In this document: piece by piece, positions 12,101-25,965 of the stretch
Position numbering within the stretch: position 1 is the first letter of the stretch
How the letters are laid out: each line of letters begins with the position of its first letter
From: Ricinus communis
Lineage: Eukaryota; Streptophyta; Magnoliopsida; Malpighiales; Euphorbiaceae
Reading direction: 5' to 3'
Assembly: GCF_019578655.1 (NCBI RefSeq)
Contig: NC_063256.1
Coordinates: 33,652,342-33,716,341 of the forward strand
Length of the DNA: 64,000 nt
Made by a program: the position numbers and the translations under genes
Notes under the pieces: generated by a model
What the model saw: the letters and a program-made list of their open reading frames with translations, nothing else
The model's database searches: none
What the model was told of the DNA's origin: nothing

Positions 12101-13984
12101 TTAGTTTACATAAAATTTGATACTAGAATCTATTAATACTCATGTGATTAGGGATGGTTTAATTTAATTTAATGGTTTCGTAAGGTTGAGTTGTGAGAAA
12201 TCTCTTGGGTTCAAAAAGTATTGTGGGAGCTTATCAAATTAATAGAAAAACATTGCTGAGATTAAGAGGAAGCATACCAGAAATGGCAGCAACTCACATT
12301 CATCCTTCGAGTGTAGTGTGTTTTAGACGAGAGAAATGGATAGCTGAAAGCAAGTAGTAAGAGACATAGTGACTGGAACGGAAACTTAGCTGCTCGAGAA
12401 TAGTTGGATCACAATTGTTAAAGTCACGGTGACTAAAATATTTTTATAATTAATCAGTAATTATTAATTTTATCTTATTTTATATATAATTAATGATTAA
12501 TTTAATAAATTGATTTAATAAATATTATATTTTATATTGACTTATTAAAATATTATCCGTGTACCGAATAATGCTAGTAAATTTTAAAAGTTTACAAGTG
12601 CTAAGAGTCGGTCATCTAAATAGTTTTCATTTTAATATAAGTTGATTAACACTCACTTTTGATAAATAAAGATGGTGGATTAATTTTTTTCTTTTTTATT
12701 TATCTTTTAAAAGTTCAATTATCACTTTCAAATATATTTTTTTTTAAATTATATAGCTCTCTCATTCTCTCTTTTTATTGTTTTGAGACGAAATAATATA
12801 TTTTATTTTTATTTTTTAAAAGTAATTCAAGAAAATAAAAATATACCATTTTTTTATTATTTTTTAAATTTTTTGAGAAATAAACAGTTTTTTTTATAAA
12901 ATAGTGCTGAAATGAATTAAAAGAAAGAAGAAAAAATATGAGATTATTTAAAGATGAGTATCTATATCAATTTACTGTTTAAAATAAATTATATAAGTAC
13001 TTTAAATCTATAAAATTAGCTAAAAATATTATATTAATATTTTTAACAAGTTTAAACACTTAATTAAATAACAATAGAGTTTAAACACCGAAATAAAAAA
13101 TAAATAAAAAAATTAACTTTAAATTTATAACTTTTCCTTCTAGCTATTTTGATAATGATTAGTTCAATATGACTCAAATTTTAACCTTTTATTTTCTAAA
13201 TCCTTGTAGCTTCTCCCCTATTCTTGTTGCGTTTAATAATTTAACTCATTTTACATTTGAAATGACCTAAATATCCTTATTTCTCGACTTATAATTTTTT
13301 GAAATAAATATAAAAAAGACTTTATAGTTTTATCATTTGAATTCTTATTAAATAAGTTTGAATTCATTTAAACTTATTTCATTATATAATTAAGTCTCAA
13401 GTTTGAATACATAAATGAGAAATTCTCAAACTAACTCTATTTATAAATTTGAATATATAAACGAGCAATTTTCAAATTAGCTCGATTTATTTAATAAATT
13501 CTTAAATTTTAAATTTTGAACTCATATAGTAAATTTTCCAAAAAAACGTTGTGGACTAATGCATTGGTTGAAAATATTTTTAGTGATTTTAGAGAAGGCT
13601 TGAGAATAGAAGAATTGGAAAATAATTTTCATTTTCCTTCTTGTTATTATGTTTCCTTGTTGTTTGGAAGGTGTCTCATTCTCTTTTCTCTATTTGAGTC
13701 TCCCTCCGAGAGAATAGAAAATATTGGAATATTCTAATATTTTCCCTCCAATTTTTCTTTCTTTCTATTTTCTACACTCTTCTAGACAAATGGTACATAA
13801 ATCCCCAAAATTTTCTTGTCCAATAATTTTTCTCTTTTTTTTTTTTATTTTGCTTTAAAAATATATATTTTTAGAGTTTCTTAAATCAACTTCCACTCAT
13901 CAAACTTTATAAATTCAGAGTTTTTAATCAAACACTTAAATCCTCAAAATTCTTATAAATGTTAATTTTTTCGTCCAATTTTAA
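9110..13984. other. AT-rich intergenic DNA
   Basis: Nearly five kilobases of low-GC sequence without a supported gene. Two less AT-rich patches, about 9815-10040 and 12180-12440, look like relics of something more complex but give no recognisable protein on either strand. The 84-codon minus-strand ORF at 9804-10058 has no family resemblance and is not called. Confidence 0.5.
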
Positions 13985-14565
13985 TAGGGCTGGCAATTTT
14001 GACACAACCAAATTAGATGACAGGATATATCGTTAAACGGGTTTAGATTTATGATAAATGAGTTTAGATCATAAATGGGTCAATCCATTTATGATACGAA
14101 AATAAAATAGGTTTAGACATGTTGGTCTACCTAACTCGCAAGTAATACGAATAAATACGTTCATTTAAACAGGTTTATAGATTAACAGATATATACGATA
14201 CGTATAAACACGTTTAAACATATTAATCCACTCTTTTCATTTATATAAATAATTTTACCATTTATAAAGATATAATTATATTTCAAAATAAAGATTTTAA
14301 ATTAAGTTATTTTATAATTGAATCTATATTTTCTGAAACTATGATAGTTAGTTTTTTATTTAAAAACACATTTTAAGAAATTTATTTTATTAAACGGATT
14401 ATAAGGATCAATCCATTTAACCTAGTTAATAAATATTTTCGTATTTGGATTTGATACAATTAGTTAAATAGGTCGTGTTTGGATTAATTCTATTTATATT
14501 ATACACATATTCTAACACGACACAATTAGACACGAACAACACGAATCATCGGCCTTAAGTTTTGA
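13985..14565. mobile_element. possible nonautonomous repeat rich in ACACG/CGTGT motifs
   Basis: The segment opens with AGGGCTGGCAATTTTGACAC (13987) and ends with ACACGAACAACACGAATCAT (about 14529-14548). From memory, plant genomes contain dispersed hAT-like or unclassified nonautonomous repeats starting in GGGxTGGCAA and rich in ACACGACACGA words. The two ends show only weak inverted complementarity here, and no clean 8-bp target duplication was found, so the assignment is tentative. Confidence 0.3.
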
Positions 14566-15192
14566 TAAGCCATTTTTCTTTTTAATCCGTTTAAAAATAT
14601 GGATCACCTTTCCTTTTTAATTGTTAGTTTAATAATTAATCTTTTACACAATTATTAACACATGTAATTAATCTTTTAAGTTCCAATGTCAAAGTCTTTT
14701 TATTTAAATTTCAAAAATTATAAATAGATTAAAAAGTCTATCAATATTTAGATTATTGTAGTTACATTAAAAAATTTATTAAAAATGTTTTAATAAAAAT
14801 GACTAAAAATAGTAATATTAATAAAAGATTAAATTTCTAATCATTATATAAATTAAAAATAATTTATCAAAATGGAACTGAAAAAATACTTTTAAATTTT
14901 AATTATAAAAGATTAGATACATAAATACTATTATTAAAAATTGAAAAACAGAAGGATAGAAAAGTAATTGTTGCCATAAGTGTGAATTAGATGGTGGGTT
15001 TGTTTGTCGAGGAGATTATGGATAAGAAGTAAATGAATTGGTTTTATCAAAAATATGAATGGCTTGTCCTTTTTGGCTTCGGGTAGAGCATCATATCCTT
15101 TTTGGCTTGTAATTATATTTTTCACATGCTAAATCTAGATATATTAAATATTGAAAGATAAATACCTTTTGATACGTGTTAAGTACAATTTT

Positions 15193-15248
<56 letters not shown>

Positions 15249-15482
15249 TAGCAATAGCTCTATCAGATGTACCACTTTGGGTTTTGAAGTATGATCCTTT
15301 TGCCATACTTATAGTAAGTAATTTTGCTAAAATTTTTTTGGAATTTTATTTTGGAAATTTAGAAGATGATGACTTTTTGTAAAAATTGGTATATCGGATG
15401 TTGAAAATCTAGGTTGTGTTTGAGATGGAGCTGATTCTTTGGAGGGAAGTTGGGAAGGATGTTGAAGAGTTTAAATCCATTC

Positions 15483-15524
<42 letters not shown>

Positions 15525-16747
15525 TTATTTATTCATTTTTAATATATAAAATTTAAATTTATATATAATTCTTTTACATATAAAATTTAAGTGTGTAGAT
15601 AATTTTTTTATTTTTATATTCAATTAATAATTTATAAATTATATTTTTAATTAAATAATAATTTTAATTTAAAAATATCATTTAATTATATTTCTAATAT
15701 TATATTAACTAACAATTAAATTTAATTAAAAATAATAATTTTATATAATATTTTAAATATTTTTATTAACTAGTAAGTTAATTTGTAATTGTATTATAAT
15801 TTCTATTCCTAAAAATAATAATATTAATTGTATTTATAATATTTATATAATATTAAGGTTCAATTAATAAATATTTTTAATATACTTATATTATTACACT
15901 ATGATTCTTTTGAAAGCAACAAAATTAAAAGATTGAGAGGGATATTTATTTAGTCTATTAATATAATTAAAATAATTAAAATATTTATACAGCGCATAAA
16001 AACCCTTCTTTTAACTGGGTTAACTTTAGTCTTTTTCCATTTTAGGGCTCCATTTATTTTTGAAAAAATATCTTTGCTGAAGAAATTACTTACTTTTTTT
16101 ATAATAGCTCTTGAGATTTTGTTTCGACTTATGAAATTAATACTCTATACGTTTTGAAAAGAATTATATATACAATTTAATTTATACATAGATAAAAAAA
16201 TTATAGATTTTTCTAGTTCAAATTAAATTTTATTCACTATTTATATGAAATATTCATTAAAACTTTTTATAAAAGTTATGATTTAAAAAATATTAAGTTC
16301 ATGTGATAATATATATTAATTAATGATGGGTATTTAATAATTATTTACTAAGTTAATAATTAAAAAATGAAAATAGATAAAATTTAGAATGGAAAAAACA
16401 AAAAACATTTGTCATTTTAGCAAAAAAAGTATTTCCTTTTAATCTTAATATCTTGGATAAAAATAATCAAAATTACATACATGATATTACAATATTTTAA
16501 AACAAAAATAATGAATCAAATTTTTATAAAAATTTATTATAAATCCAATAGATTATTTATGTAAAATTATTGTCAAACTTTTAAGTTGTTTAATCTTATT
16601 TAATTGAGCATTTGAATTATTCTTTTATATTTTTGTCGAGCCTTGTATTTTTATTTTTATTTGATTAAAATTATAAAATCTCTATTTATTCTATTAAGTC
16701 TATATACTTTTATTTTGCTCTGATTCATAACTATTAGATTCTCAATT

Positions 16748-16785
<38 letters not shown>

Positions 16786-19700
16786 AGAACTCAATAAAAT
16801 AAAACTAGAAATTTTAAAAATTTTAAGAAAAATTTCTCTTATCTTTATAAAAACATCTCTAACGATGTTATTTATTTTAAAGATTATAGTCTCCATAATA
16901 AATAGCCCATCTAGAATATTCAAATATAAAATTTTATTTAAATTCAATAAATTATTTATAGTTAATTTTTATTTTTTTATTTTTCTTTTTAGCTTTAGCC
17001 AATGAAAAAAATAGAACTGAAATATTAATTAATAAAGTGCATAGAAATTTATTTTTTTATTAAATTCAAAATAGAAAATGGTGGCTCTCCAAATGTGAAG
17101 AGGTATTTTGTGATATCACTCTTAAAATAAAAAATTTAATATAAATATAAAAATAATATATTGAAGATGTTGTAACATTAATAAAAAATTAATATAAATA
17201 TAAAAATAATATATTTCTAGTCCACCGTCATAAGGGATGGTCGTTGGTTTTTGTTGATGCTGTTTTTAAAATTATTGATCAAAAGACCATTTAAGTGTGA
17301 AACTTGTTGTTATCTATTAAATGTTGGTTAAGATTATTGTTTGAAGTGCTCTTATAACTAAAATAAATAAATAAATAAATAAATGTTTGTAAGGTTAAAA
17401 TATTTAATAATTTTAATAAATAACTAAATTTCTAAAAATTAATATCAACTTTATGAATTTAATTAATTTAAAAATAATTAGAATTATAAATATGAAAAAA
17501 AATAAAAATAATAAAATGGAACATTGTATTCAATTACTTAATAAAAATATTAATTATTTAATACGATTAATTCGTGGTAGGATGACCGACAAGTGTCGTG
17601 CTAGTTGGTAATTTTGTAAAAACATGAAAATTAACGATTTTTATATATTAATAGTATATGTTCAGAGATGGCTTCCTTTTCATGAAAATATTAATTATAT
17701 TATATTATATATTAAAAATTCATTTATTTTTATGAAAAGCCTTTTTTACATAAAAATCAATAGTATATTCAAAGACGGCTTCCTAGGATAAGCCACTAAA
17801 TCAACTACTTAAAATATGATTATTAAATATTTATATATATTATAGTAAAAAAATAAAAATTACTTTGATAAATTAGTTTAAGAAAAAACTTAGAATTTTA
17901 AAAATGTAATAAAATAGAATTACTCTGATATTAATTTATAAATTAAATTTGAAAATAAAAGATATTAATATATATACTAGAAACAAAAAATAATAACAAA
18001 TTGTTTATTGTTCCTTTCTAAAAAGAAATTATAATTACCTACTTTATTACTAATTAATTCAAATTGTTTCAAGAAAATCTTATGATATTATTTTTATTCA
18101 TTTTTGCTAAAGTAAATAATAGAATGGTATTGAAATTTTTTTTAATTTTTATATGTCAAATTCTCTTATTAATAAATTTATTATTTAATATCGACTGTAT
18201 TGATTTATTTATTTTTATTATTTTAAAAGCTAAAAAGCTTCATTCTTATGACTTACCTAAAATCTTCATAAATATTAAGCCACCTCTAAATATATTAATA
18301 AACTATACGAATATATATCAATTGATAAACAAGCCAACCATTTATCAAAAAGTTTCAACTTATTTTATATAATTATAATTATAAATTATCTGATAAAATT
18401 TTAAATATAACTTTTAATATCTTCCAAAACAGTCTAAAACCAATCAAAAAAGATGAATTGATCTTTTGTCTTTTAATCAAATAAGAAAAAGTAAGTTACA
18501 GTTTTGAAACATTTCTTCTTGAATTATATACTTTTCATAAGCCAATAGATTTTCAGAAGTAAACAAAGTCTATAATGAAGAAATTCTTTGGCTCCTTTTT
18601 TTAGTCTTTTTTGACATTCACTCAGTATAATTCTTATAATGGTAAAATATTTTTTTAAGAGTTTTTAATGTAACTCTAAATTTAAAGTTCGAACTTAAGA
18701 TTTTAATTGAGTACCATCTTATCTATACACTTTTTAATTTTTTCTAATCTTTTTAAAATGCTTCGAAATATTGAATAACTAGCTTATTTAAACTATTGAT
18801 ACCAATTATGATTTCAAATAAATCTCAACTTTTAATATTTTGTTGTATATTATTTTATTTTATAATATGAAGCAGAATGAGATTTAATAATTAATAATAT
18901 ATGTTTTTAAGATTTTTAAAATATCAGTTTAGTAAAGTTAATGTAATATTTTTGTAGAATATACCACTATTTTACTCACACGTTATATCCATATTTTTAT
19001 TATTATTTTTAACTGTAAATATTTCTTTAATTTAAAAATTGGAATTGAATTTCTATTTAAGAAAATGTATAGAATTTGACTAATAATGAAATAAATCTAT
19101 ATCATAATAACCTATCAAGATTACATTTAATATTTTAAAATTATTTTCTAGTAGAATTTCAATATTTATTTTTCTTCTTTTCTAATATTATTAGTTGATA
19201 TATTAATTATATTTATATACTTATGAAATAATTAAGATATTACTTTTAAATGAATCATTTCTGAATTAATACATTAATTTATTGATTTTAAAAATAAAGT
19301 ATTTTGTTAATTAATATATTAATTACATTTATATAAATTAATATTAAAAATATAATAGATAAAAATATAATATGTCATCCCTTTGCATGAAAATTATGCC
19401 TATTTATCAAACTTATGCCTGAGATATTTTAAAGCTTAACTTTTCGAATTAAAGCCATTGTTTAATAAGTTACTTTGCAAATAATGATTCTAAAATCCCA
19501 AAACATAGAATATTTATATTCTATCATTAATTTATAATTATAATTAATATATTTACTAATAATATTAAAAAAAGGAAAGAATCCTATTGAATTGATTTGA
19601 CATTTTTAATAATTCTTTTATTAAATAGATATTATATATAATTAAATTAATATGTATAAATTCTTAAATAAAAATTATAATTCCAATTTTAAAATTAAAT

Positions 19701-20090
19701 ATTTATAATTAAAATAATAATAATAATAATTTATGCAACATGTATATAAAAGATTAGTAAAATATTAACTAAATATATTAAAATATGTATTTATCAGTTT
19801 TTATTTTTGCTTTTGACATAATTAGCGAAAACGAATAGAAACTTTGATTAGTAAAGTCTTTAAATTCAAATTAATCGCTGAATTAACTAAGAAAATAAAT
19901 CTTTTTTTATAATTAAAAAAAACCCTTGAAGAATAAAAAGAAAAGGAGCTTCAGAAATATATTCTATTCGGACCAAATAAATAATTCTTGATTGATTTGA
20001 TTGATGGCACTAAATACTCTCATTACAGTGATTTTTTCACTTTTGTCCTAAACAATTTCTCATTATATATATAATCTGAGAGTGAGATGA
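14566..20090. other. AT-rich intergenic DNA with microsatellites
   Basis: Long gene-free stretch with (TA)n runs at 15200-15244, 15485-15521 and 16753-16783. A direct repeat of about 33 bp (AATATAAATATAAAAATAAT core) occurs at about 17127 and 17190. ORFs here are AT-rich chance frames, for example one encoding alternating Ile-Tyr across the TA run at 15200. Confidence 0.6.
15200..15244. repeat. (TA)n microsatellite
   Basis: Uninterrupted TA dinucleotide run of about 45 bp; a second run of about 37 bp follows at 15485-15521. Confidence 0.95.
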
Positions 20091-20259
20091 TGGATTAGAT
20101 TAGATTAACAAGAACAAGACAAAAGCAAAAGCCCCTCCAGAATCCAAATCCCAATTCCAAATTCTCCTTTTCAACACTTCCACATCAGTTTCCACTGTTG
20201 TATTATTAGTTACAGTTACAGATGTAAATAAAAATGGCTCAACTGTTAAAATAATATTT

Positions 20260-20942
20260 TCAGTTAAGAGGACTTGTCAATACACCAGCGCGTTTTCCAT
20301 CAACCGTTGACAAAACCCAAAATCTCTCCCCTTCATCAGGTAAGAAATGTGCTTTTTATAATCTTGAATTTATTTATTTTCTTAAGGTTTTACACTCCTA
20401 TGTGACTTTGTTCTCTCTGATCTTTCATGCTCTGTAGTGGGTTTTCTTCTTTTCAGTTTTTCTTTTCCTGAACTTCTTTGTTTTGTTTTCTTTTTATTGT
20501 ATATTCACTATTCAGTTTCTTGTCATATACCCAGTTCAGATCTGTGTCTATACATTTAGTAATCAACCTGAATTCTTGTTTTGATGAGTGGATTTTCATT
20601 TAAGTGGCTTTTAAGCAGCTGGGGTTGTTTGGAAATTTTGGTTTCTCGTTTGTATGTTATGTTCATGCACCATTGACTTCTCATTTTTCTTTTTTCTTTT
20701 AATTCTATCATGCAGATTGCTGCTTGCTTCGTTTTCTACCTGGGATTATCGTAATTGGCTTTCTGGATTTTTTCTTCACGAGGATATAGAGGTTTTATTG
20801 TTTGCAATTGTCTGCTAGACCTGTGTAAATGAAATAGGTTTAAGTGGGTTTGTTGGCATTTTTGTTTAAATGCTATTGTTGGTAGTATAGCTGGGTTCAG
20901 TTGATTTGTGACTTCTGATATTCTAACCCTGGACTTAAAAAG
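20260..20942 (+). promoter_or_regulatory. HPAT 5' UTR with intron
   Basis: The leader contains a predicted intron of 376 nt, from donor CAG/GTAAGA at 20340 to acceptor ATGCAG ending at 20715, leaving a second leader exon of about 227 nt before the ATG at 20943. The intron is T-rich as plant introns are. 5' UTR introns often raise expression in plants (established generally; inferred for this gene). Several short ATG frames in the second leader exon could act as upstream ORFs. TATA-like sequence occurs near 20064. Confidence 0.6.
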
Positions 20943-23900
20943 ATGACTGGAAGGAAAAACATGGGGCGAATATCGCCATTTTTTTTGGTGCTTTTATCAC
21001 TTGGGTTTTTCTTTGCAACATATAACTTGTTGACATTGGCAATACAATATAAGAGCTCCAAATCAGGAGATGATTCAGAATTATCTGATCCTGTTACGAG
21101 GATGCCTAATGAAGTAAACAGGTTAAGAAAATCAAGTTTGAGTTTCCATGTTGCCCTTACGGCTACTGATGCTCCTTATAGCCAATGGCAATGCCGGATT
21201 ATGTACTACTGGTACAAGAAGATGAAAGACATGCCTGGATCAGACATGGGAAAATTCACTCGAATTCTGCATTCAGGAAAAGCTGACAATTTGATGGATG
21301 AAATTCCAACGTTTATTGTTGATCCTCTCCCGGAGGGCCTAGATCGGGTAAGATTTCTACTATCATTTGTTTAGTTCATATTTGCATTTCATCATCATAT
21401 CCATCTGTTGGTTACAAACTAATGCACGACAGAATTCACTGCAAAAATTCTACTGATCTCAGTGAACTTTGATTATGCCTATAAGATTATTTACAAATTA
21501 TATGATGTTCATCATTGGCTAAAGTGATAAGAAAATCCAGGAATTTGTTCCTTCTGTATTTAAAAAAGTATCACGGTTAAGAAAATCCAGTAGCAGAAAA
21601 AGGTCATTTTATGAATTTGATTAAAAGATGATTGATATCTTGGAAAGCAAACTGAAATATTCAGCGAGCACCTGAAAATTTTTTGATTCCAGAATATAAT
21701 TAGTTTTTAAAATTTAAGAAAAATATAGCATTACTAATGGGGCTCTGATAAGTTCCTTGGATAAAAGTTGAATAAAGCAAAAGATGAATGTTTTTGCTTC
21801 TCCTTCAACTACATCCATATGATTCTTTTTTTGCTTGCTATTTTGTTTACTACTTTTTCTCTGAAAATCTCATGAATTCATAATGTATTAAATTTTGCGT
21901 GACAGAATTGCTACTTTCTCTCGCGAACTAATGTCATTAAATATTTTTTCTGAATTTATGAGTTTTCCAATTTGACTTCTAGTTCTAACTATATAATTTT
22001 TGAATTTAATGAAATCTTTAACAGTTGGGACCAATTTGGCAGGAAAGACTTTGGAAAAGTTTTGGGACTACAATTAGATGAGAACCTAACTTTGGGGATT
22101 AATTTGAATATCAAAGTACATTTTCTATTTTCCCAGAAAAACTTGTATTAAAGAATTTATGGCTAGGCTAGTAATATTAGAGGGCCATGGAAGGAATTTG
22201 ATTGCATTCTTTGTATGAGAAGTGAAGGTAAAGAGCTCTCTCTATGTTACATAGCTATTAGTGTCATGTAATGAACTTTATCAGTAATTTTATCTGTCAA
22301 CTCATACTTATTTTGGATGAAGTTAGTATCATGCTTTATGATGTTACTTCACAATAAAAAATCATTTGATTCAAGTGAAGTTCATTATTTAAAAGAATTA
22401 TGAGAAACTGATCTGCTAGAAAGGAGAAACAAGATATTTATAAGCAAAAACATGAGATTTAGATAAAAAACCGAGAGGATGATGTTTAAGAAAACATATG
22501 TAGGTGGTGATACGTAAGGCTCTACTTATTAACAGTCAAATCCGCATTTTATTAGTGGTGCTCACATCCATTGCTTTAGATTTAATTTACCATTGCTGAT
22601 GGTAGATATTTGTCTCACTGTTTTCACTTATCTTAGTGGATGGCGTTACTGCTCCACAGTATATTATTGGTACAATTTTACCCATGGTAATGTTCTATAC
22701 AGGGTTATATTGTCTTAAATAGACCATGGGCTTTTGTGCAATGGCTGGAAAAAGCAACAATCGAGGAAGAGTGAGTCTCTAAAGTCGCTCTCTTTTTTCT
22801 TTTTGTTGACATGAATTATTTTTCCTGCTATTGTTATTATTTTAACTATGCTTATGTGGGTTTTCTTATTCTTTGAGGTATGACATCTGAAAGTTGGTTA
22901 CTTTATGAATGATGCAGGTATGTTTTAATGGCAGAGCCTGATCACATATTTGCAAATCCTTTGCCTAACTTGGCACATGGAGACCATCCAGCGGCATTTC
23001 CATTTTTCTATATTAAACCAACTGAGCATGAGAAAATTATTAGAAAATTTTATCCTGAGGAGAAGGGTCCCGTGAACAATGTTGATCCAATTGGCAATTC
23101 TCCTGTAATAATAAAAAGGGTAGGACTCTTATAATATTACCGTTACAGCCGTTCTGAACTAAACAATCTGATTGTGGAAATTCAACTTTTAGATTGATTA
23201 TTCATTTGAATTTTTATTCATTAGAATCTTAACAAGAAGATGAAAACATAGAAAATATTTTTAGGAACCCAGTTTATTGATCATTGTTTATGTAATGCAT
23301 TTATTCTCCTTCTCCTTCTCCTCATAAGTCAATTGCTATTGTTTTCCTGTGCTGAAATCTTTGCTTTCACTTTTAACAAAATTGTTTTATTAACATTGCA
23401 AACTATATATATTTCAGTCCCTGCTGGAGGAAATTTCACCTACATGGGTGAATGTTTCCTTAAGAATGAAAGATGACCCAGAGACTGATAAGGCATTTGG
23501 TTGGGTGCTAGAAATGTGAGTAAAATTCGGTGAGATCTTTTCTGTTTTGGTTAATGAGTATAGCTCGTTAACTGGCTAAAATGTGCTTTGTTTTGCTGAT
23601 ATCTTTTTTGAAATAAGGTATGCATATGCAGTAGCATCGGCTTTGCATGGTGTTCGACATATACTTCGTAAGGACTTTATGCTTCAGGTATCCATCATAC
23701 ATGGAATAAAGCTTCTTTTATATATTATTTCTTGGAGCCATATGTAAAGGATTACGTGTATGTTTCAGCCACCATGGGATTTGGAAGTTGGGAAAAGGTT
23801 TATCATCCATTATACTTATGGATGTGACTATAACTTAAAGGTAAAAGGATCTTTCTTTTGGTTAAATTGTTCTCGTTCCTTTATATTTGTAGAAATCTGA

Positions 23901-25099
23901 TATGTTTTATTCCCCCTTTTACTTCTGCTTGATTGCTTTTGTTTGTAAATGTCGAAAAGGACAGTTATGTTCTTACATTAACCAATATTTTATTACTATA
24001 CTTTTTCTGTTACAATTTGGGCATTATCCAGGGAGAACTAACATATGGGAAAATTGGAGAGTGGCGATTTGACAAGAGATCATATCTAAGTGGTCCTCCA
24101 CCAAAGAATCTCTCTTTACCCCCACCAGGAGTCCCTGATAGTGTGGTACGTCTGTAGCTAAATTCTTTATTTAAAGAATCATTTGAGAAATTATATTTTG
24201 AAGATGCTGATGTTAAATCCGGTTTGTAGTGAATCCAGATGACTTTCTTTGTATTTATAGAAATAACTTGTGCTTTTACAAAACTAATTGTTTCTGGACA
24301 ATATTTGTTCAGTTATAACTTTGCCAAATAGATCTTATATTTTTGTTCAGTTTTTATGCTAGGACGAATCATAGATTAAACTTGTTATTTAAATAAAGTG
24401 AATTCAGATGATAGTGTAACAGGTGCATTAGGGATATAGAAAAAGTTAGAAGACAAGCAAAAAGTTAAATAGTAGCAAAATAACTTATTGTACTTGGACC
24501 AGATTATTGACTTGGCAGAGGGACTGAGTAGCTGGGTGGGTAAACTATTCTAGTGGTCACTAAGTTTGCATTTATTCTTTAGTGGTCAAAAATCTTCTAT
24601 TTGTTGCAATAAAGTTATTAAACTTTAACATGATTGCAATCAAGGCACTTATTTAATTAATTAAGCAAGAAATCCACTGAAAATCTGATGTTGGCATCCA
24701 ACTTGAGGCTGATTTTTATAGAGGGAAGAAAACTGAAGGTTTAGATTTAATTTGAATCCCAGCATCCTAGGCAGGAACATAGTGAAGCATTAGGCTTTAA
24801 CTGTTTGTTTGAAATAATCCTAATGACCTAGAATCTCAGCCATATTTACGAGATTATGAGGGTTCTGTGATGTACTTGTTATTTGCAGTAATTGATTCCA
24901 TGCATGCTGATAGATAATAAGGAGGGCCATCTATGTCTGAATTCTGATATATAATCATTTCATAAAACATAGATTCACGGTATTAATGTAACTTATGGGC
25001 TGTCTTTCAACAAAATTTTTTGTGCAGGTGAGACTTGTAAAGATGGTAAACGAAGCTACAGCTAATATTCCAGGCTGGGACTCGGTAAACAGTGGTTGA
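20943..25099 (+). CDS. HPAT: hydroxyproline O-arabinosyltransferase (HPAT/RDN1 type)
   Basis: Eight coding exons: 20943-21347, 22703-22770, 22918-23119, 23418-23515, 23618-23687, 23769-23840, 24032-24145 and 25028-25099. All introns are GT-AG, phases agree across every junction, and the sum is 1101 nt (366 aa), the normal family length. The enzyme is a Golgi type II membrane protein that adds the first arabinose to hydroxyproline in extensins and in secreted CLE peptides; the Medicago homologue RDN1 controls nodule number. Visible evidence: a hydrophobic anchor at about 12-32, then conserved stretches such as FHVALTATDAPYSQWQCRIM, LNRPWAFVQWLEKA, LMAEPDHIF, FYPEEKGPVNNVDPIGNSPV, DKAFGWVLEMYAYA and HYTYGCDYNLKGELTYGKIG. 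Of the family it looks closest to HPAT3/RDN1. The ATG at 20943 is used; an in-frame ATG at 20961 starts MGRISPFF and may be the true start, as other members begin there. Confidence 0.93.
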
Positions 25100-25965
25100 A
25101 AATGAAGTGATCATAAGTACATTGATCCTTTGGTTAGTGTCATGGCATCCTTCCCAGGAGATTCATTCATACTATAAATAGGATAAGAAAGAGTGGTATA
25201 GATAGAAAAATAGGAATGTTTTTACAACTTACAGGAAGGGTTTTGGAATTGACCGTTTGACGCTATTGAATTTATCATGGGAGCCTCTGAATTCTTTTTG
25301 TACACATACTACTGCATTTGAAATTAGAGTTGAATTTTGTATCTTGGAATGTTTCAGACCTGTAAATTGAAATTTCCTTGTTTTCAGAATCGACAGTACT
25401 GTAAAGCTTTTTGCTGGCCTTGTCACTAATTGTGGCTTATGGGGCATTTGTACTAGTAAATAAGTTCTAAACCTTATCAGTTAACTGAGATTACTTCTCT
25501 CCTTTGCTTTGTGGGGATTTATTTGTGGTTTAAATTCCTTGTTCCATCATACCTTGTTACTTTCAGGTTGTTAAAGAGTAAACATCTGAGCATGAAAATA
25601 CAGAACTGCAGAGAAAGCATACAAGTTTTTGAGGTTCTGTGAGTTCTTTTCTGTATTGATCATGAAAGAAACATCCCTTAACTAAGTGTGCAAAGAAGTT
25701 AGGAATCTAAGCTCACACTTATTCTTGCTCAGAGGACTGTTCAGAGATTGTCAGAATTTAACAATATCAGAGCATGGAGGTCGAAATACTTGCTTTGTTG
25801 ATTGAGTGAAGCAGTCCTACTGTATTGAGATTTGGTTTAAACACCTTGTCATTTTTCTATATAAAACACTGCTATTAACGTGAAAGATGGCGAAACCATT
25901 ATTTCTTCTTTTACTTTCTGTTGCTGTTGTTACATTTGTGAATGCTGTATAACATAATATGTTCT
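25100..25965. other. convergent 3' regions of HPAT and NPC2
   Basis: About 870 bp separate the stop codons of the convergent HPAT (+) and NPC2 (-) genes. The sequence is less AT-rich than true intergenic DNA, so it likely holds both 3' UTRs, possibly overlapping. No additional ORF is convincing. Confidence 0.5.

Noticed and set aside
15176..15382. 68-codon ORF with alternating Ile-Tyr
   Set aside because: It is a translation of a (TA)n microsatellite.
18064..18372. 102-codon plus-strand ORF
   Set aside because: AT-rich chance frame with no family features, start context or conserved motif.
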